Shown here in pieces: positions 61,442-64,000 of a stretch of 64,000 bases of DNA; the stretch's first letter is position 1; the number at the start of each line of letters is the position of its first letter. Source of the DNA: Pseudoduganella danionis (lineage in GTDB: Bacteria > Pseudomonadota > Gammaproteobacteria > Burkholderiales > Burkholderiaceae_D). The notes beneath the pieces were generated by a model that was not told the DNA's origin, searched no databases, and was given only the letters and a program-made list of their open reading frames with translations. The position numbers and the translations under genes were made by a program. The stretch is taken from NCBI RefSeq assembly GCF_009720775.1, contig NZ_WNKW01000008.1, positions 1-64,000 on the forward strand, read 5' to 3'.

Positions 61442-63442
61442 CTAACGACGGAAGCGCTTGGGCTGCCGCTTGCGTGCCGCCGAGTTCTGTTCATGCAGCA
61501 GCGAGTCCACCCGGTCCGAAGCCTGCCGCGACAATTGCTGGGCCAGCTCCGTATCAGGGAAGTGTTCCGGCTGGCGGTAGGCCAGCCAGGCATAGGCCGA
61601 ATACAGCCGGCAGGCATCTTCCACTTCCTGCAGCGACATATAGTGCAGCGGCACCTGCACCGCCTTCAGCTCGGTGACTTTTTTCGCTGCCAGTGCAGTC
61701 GCCCAGTGTTCCCACGCGCGCTGCAGCGACGGTACCTTGCTCGATATTGGCACCAGCGACAAAGCAAACTTTTCCGCCACCGACAAATCCAGCGTATCGA
61801 GCCAGGCAGCGCGCTCGAACTGTTCCTCGGTAATGCGCGGATAGAAGAAGCCATCCGGCACGTCGATGTTGTGGACGAAGCGCTTGAGCAGCTTGGCCAG
61901 CGACTGTTCCAGCGTCACCGAGGAAATCCGGTGCAAATGTTCCAGCGTGGGCGCCACGGCAAAACCGTTGGTCTTGATCGGCACGGGCTTTTCCTTCAGC
62001 AGCGAACGCATCACGTTATGCGTCTCGTTGTCGTAACCGGCCACCAGCCCTTCCTCGTGCACCCCATAGCGCCCTGCCCGTCCGGCGATCTGGCGCGCCA
62101 GTGCAGCCGGAATCTCTTCTTCCTCGTAACCGTTGTACTTCACCGTGGTGGTCATCACGATACGGGCGATCGGCATGTTCAGGCCCATGGCGATCGCATC
62201 CGTGCCCACCACCACATCAGCCGCGCCTTCACGGAAACGCTGGGCCTGGGCACGCCGCACTTCGGGCGACAGGTTGCCATACACAGTGGCCACGGACAGC
62301 CCCAGCTCCGTCACCATATCGCGCCACATCAGCACTTCACGGCGCGAGAAGCAGATGACCGCGTCACCACGGCGCAGATTGCCAAGCTTGCGCACGGCCG
62401 TCGGCTCCATGCTGAGCGGCCCTTTGCGTTTGAGAATGTGTACTTCCAGCTCGCATTCGAGGCGCGCCGCCAGCGCTTCGATCGCGCGGCGCGCTTCCGG
62501 TGCGCCCACCAGATACACGGTATGGGCCGGCGCACCGCACACGGCCGCCGTCCACGCTGCGCCGCGGTCGCGGTCAGCCAGCATCTGGATTTCGTCGATT
62601 ACGACCACATCCACTTCGGTGCGGGTGTCGAGCATTTCCACCGTGCTGGCCACGTGGGTCGCACCCGGCACCAGCCGGCGCTCCTCGCCCGTCACCAGAC
62701 TCACGGCCAGCGGCTTGCCGCGCGCCTGCATGCCTTGCAAGCGCTCATAATTTTCCAGCGCCAGCAGGCGCAGCGGCGCCAGATACACGCCGCTAGGCGC
62801 CTTGGCCAGCGCTTCGATGGCCATATGGGTTTTGCCGGAATTGGTAGGCCCCAGCACGGCGATGAAGCGCCGCTTGATGCGGCGCGCCACGTCAAAGGTG
62901 GCCGGATACTCGGCCAGATTGATGCTCTGGCGCGTACGCTCGGCATGCTGCTCTTCCATCTCGCGCTCGACCGCATGTTCGAGCCGCTGGCGCAGCCGGT
63001 CGAACACGATGGCGGCCGGTTCGGCTAGCTGCATGCTGGCCAGCGCATCGAGGAAAGGCGCAGCATCAATGTCGCAGTCGGCACAGGCTTCGGCAATTTC
63101 CACCACGAAGGCCGCCACTTCGGCCTGCAAGGCGTCGGCCGCTGCGGCGCTCGCGCGTTCGCGCAACGTGGCACTGCGCGTGGCCACATCCATCTTGCGC
63201 CACTTCGAGGCTTTGGCCAGCACGCCGTAAGCGGGCACCAGATCGTAGGCCACATTCTGCCCGGCATATGCCACGTTCCCGCTAAAGCGCAGGAACACCC
63301 GGCCCTCCTGGCGCGCCAGCTGCACGCCTTGGGCCGTCAGGTCAAGCTGGCGCATCAGCTCATCGTCTTCCAGTTGTTCAGGATCGACTGCAGGGACGGC
63401 GGACGGGCGGGAGGTGGAGGACATGATGGACAGTTTCAACAA
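61442..63442 (-). CDS. SUV3-like DEAD/DExH RNA helicase
   Basis: A 666-residue helicase of the SUV3/mitochondrial type. Walker A is GPTNSGKTHMA, DEIQ is motif II, with ALRQIAGRAGRYG-like motif VI as QIAGRAGRYG and the helicase core at about 190-480, followed by the SUV3 C-terminal domain (about 500-620) and a basic tail. SUV3 proteins degrade or remodel RNA with PNPase. The second ATG (MSSTSRP, at 63424) is a possible start. It lies apart from RNase genes in this window. Confidence 0.9.
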   Translation of the reverse strand: MLKLSIMSSTSRPSAVPAVDPEQLEDDELMRQLDLTAQGVQLARQEGRVFLRFSGNVAYAGQNVAYDLVPAYGVLAKASKWRKMDVATRSATLRERASAAAADALQAEVAAFVVEIAEACADCDIDAAPFLDALASMQLAEPAAIVFDRLRQRLEHAVEREMEEQHAERTRQSINLAEYPATFDVARRIKRRFIAVLGPTNSGKTHMAIEALAKAPSGVYLAPLRLLALENYERLQGMQARGKPLAVSLVTGEERRLVPGATHVASTVEMLDTRTEVDVVVIDEIQMLADRDRGAAWTAAVCGAPAHTVYLVGAPEARRAIEALAARLECELEVHILKRKGPLSMEPTAVRKLGNLRRGDAVICFSRREVLMWRDMVTELGLSVATVYGNLSPEVRRAQAQRFREGAADVVVGTDAIAMGLNMPIARIVMTTTVKYNGYEEEEIPAALARQIAGRAGRYGVHEEGLVAGYDNETHNVMRSLLKEKPVPIKTNGFAVAPTLEHLHRISSVTLEQSLAKLLKRFVHNIDVPDGFFYPRITEEQFERAAWLDTLDLSVAEKFALSLVPISSKVPSLQRAWEHWATALAAKKVTELKAVQVPLHYMSLQEVEDACRLYSAYAWLAYRQPEHFPDTELAQQLSRQASDRVDSLLHEQNSAARKRQPKRFRR

Positions 63443-63471
63443 ATTCTAAACAAGGGACGGAATTTTAGCAG

Positions 63472-63594
63472 GTGGTGCTAGTTGGTGAGGAAGCCACACT
63501 CGGTCGGCTGGGCACCTGGGCGTTGATCGATTTCATCGTCCTTATTCTCGGCAATTTCGCTGATAGCGACGACCTGAAAATCAAGGGCGACTGA
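63472..63594 (+). pseudogene. C-terminal remnant of a TM2/NINE-type membrane protein
   Basis: A 40-codon frame (GTG at 63472 to TGA at 63594) encodes ATLGRLGTWALIDFIVLI then LGNFADSDDLKIKGD. This matches the last helix and tail of TM2-domain proteins. The N-terminal helix and GxxGxHRFYLG turn are absent, and a stop precedes it in frame, so it is a decayed gene. The frame overlaps no annotated gene. Confidence 0.45.
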
Positions 63595-63678
63595 TCGCCC
63601 AGCCCTGCGGCCTTTGTATTTCACAGGATTTCTGGCACCATAAGCCGGTTTACACCGGTTTCCTGCCAGAAGTCCCCC

Positions 63679-64000
63679 ATGCCTTATTCCATAGCTGCCC
63701 CCGTCCACAGCGAGCTGATCATCAAGAAAAGCCGCTTCATCGCCTGCGTCCAGCCCATGACTGACCGCGCCGCCGCGCAAAAAGTCGTGGCCGAGCTGTG
63801 GGCCCAGCATCCGGGTGCCGTACATGTGTGCTGGGCACTGCTGGCAGGCGGCCAGTCGGCGGCCGTCGATGACGGCGAACCGAGTGGCACTGCCGGCCGC
63901 CCCATGCTCGATGTGCTGCGCCATCAGGATCTGGAAGGCGTACAAGCCACGGTCGTGCGTTATTTCGGCGGGATCAAGCTGGGCGCGGGCGGCCTGGTGC
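63679..64000 (+). CDS. YigZ/IMPACT family protein (3' truncated by window end)
   Basis: The first 107 codons of a YigZ-type protein. ELIIKKSRFIACVQPM at the N-terminus, then AVDDGEPSGTAGRPMLDVL and VVRYFGGIKLGAGGLV, the family signatures. The gene continues past the right edge, and full members have about 200 residues. Human IMPACT regulates GCN2. The bacterial function is unclear. The ATG at 63679 is used. Confidence 0.88.
   Translation, partial: MPYSIAAPVHSELIIKKSRFIACVQPMTDRAAAQKVVAELWAQHPGAVHVCWALLAGGQSAAVDDGEPSGTAGRPMLDVLRHQDLEGVQATVVRYFGGIKLGAGGLV

Overview
The window reads as a chromosomal segment of a high-GC betaproteobacterium, most likely Oxalobacteraceae (Massilia/Duganella/Janthinobacterium group). 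This placement is an inference. It rests on the ribD-ribE-ribBX-ribH-nusB order, the PEP-CTERM protein with a sigma54-type promoter, a minor-pilin pilVWXY1E operon, DUF4214 lipoproteins, and the general Burkholderiales character of the housekeeping proteins. No 16S rRNA is present to settle it.

Layout. 1-2.4 kb: end of an integrated element, with a 49-bp tandem repeat array, iterated TGTCCCGG motifs and a P4-type integrase abutting tRNA-Ser(UGA). 2.4-8 kb: signalling genes on the minus strand (HDOD protein, PAS-GGDEF-EAL protein, NarL-type regulator, cache sensor kinase). 8-10.5 kb: cstA-ybdD. 10.6-13.2 kb: a translationally coupled ThiF-like / nitroreductase-like / hexapeptide acyltransferase operon. 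13.2-14.3 kb: PEP-CTERM protein. 14.4-20.9 kb: glycosyltransferase divergent from a hybrid kinase and a REC-GGDEF-EAL regulator.

20.97-24.68 kb holds the most unusual locus. A protein with 22 tandem Gly-Thr-Asp-Thr-type tetrapeptides is followed in a tight operon by a radical SAM enzyme, a 2-oxoglutarate/Fe(II) oxygenase-like protein and an FkbM-family methyltransferase. The last two unrelated enzymes share the C-terminal peptide WRSAALRR. I read this as a candidate new RiPP-like or protein-modification system.

24.7-29.3 kb: dnaX-ybaB-recR plus a CaiB/BaiF CoA-transferase. 29.4-33.8 kb: a secreted protein, SRP RNA, ubiD, a lytic transglycosylase and a membrane-anchored protein with no standard start. 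34-38.2 kb: riboflavin genes and nusB. 38.2-43.5 kb: type IV pilus minor pilins and a short PilY1. 43.6-45.8 kb: nrdR, and glyA under a ZTP-riboswitch-like leader. 45.8-51.9 kb: a short-chain dehydrogenase, then ybgC-tolQRAB-pal-cpoB. 52 kb: two tRNA-Lys genes. 52.3-56.2 kb: two DUF4214 lipoproteins, one ending in a metzincin-type protease. 56.2-59 kb: a LysR regulator divergent from an HPF-like/TerC/TerB operon. 59-64 kb: a small protein, a VOC protein, acyltransferase 3, a SUV3-like helicase, a TM2-domain remnant and the 5' part of a YigZ/IMPACT gene.

The core genes are ordinary. The accessory interest lies in the repeat-protein/radical-SAM operon, the ThiF operon, the element end, and several RNA or promoter elements (ZTP-like leader, RBS-sequestering hairpin before ribBX, sigma54 promoter).
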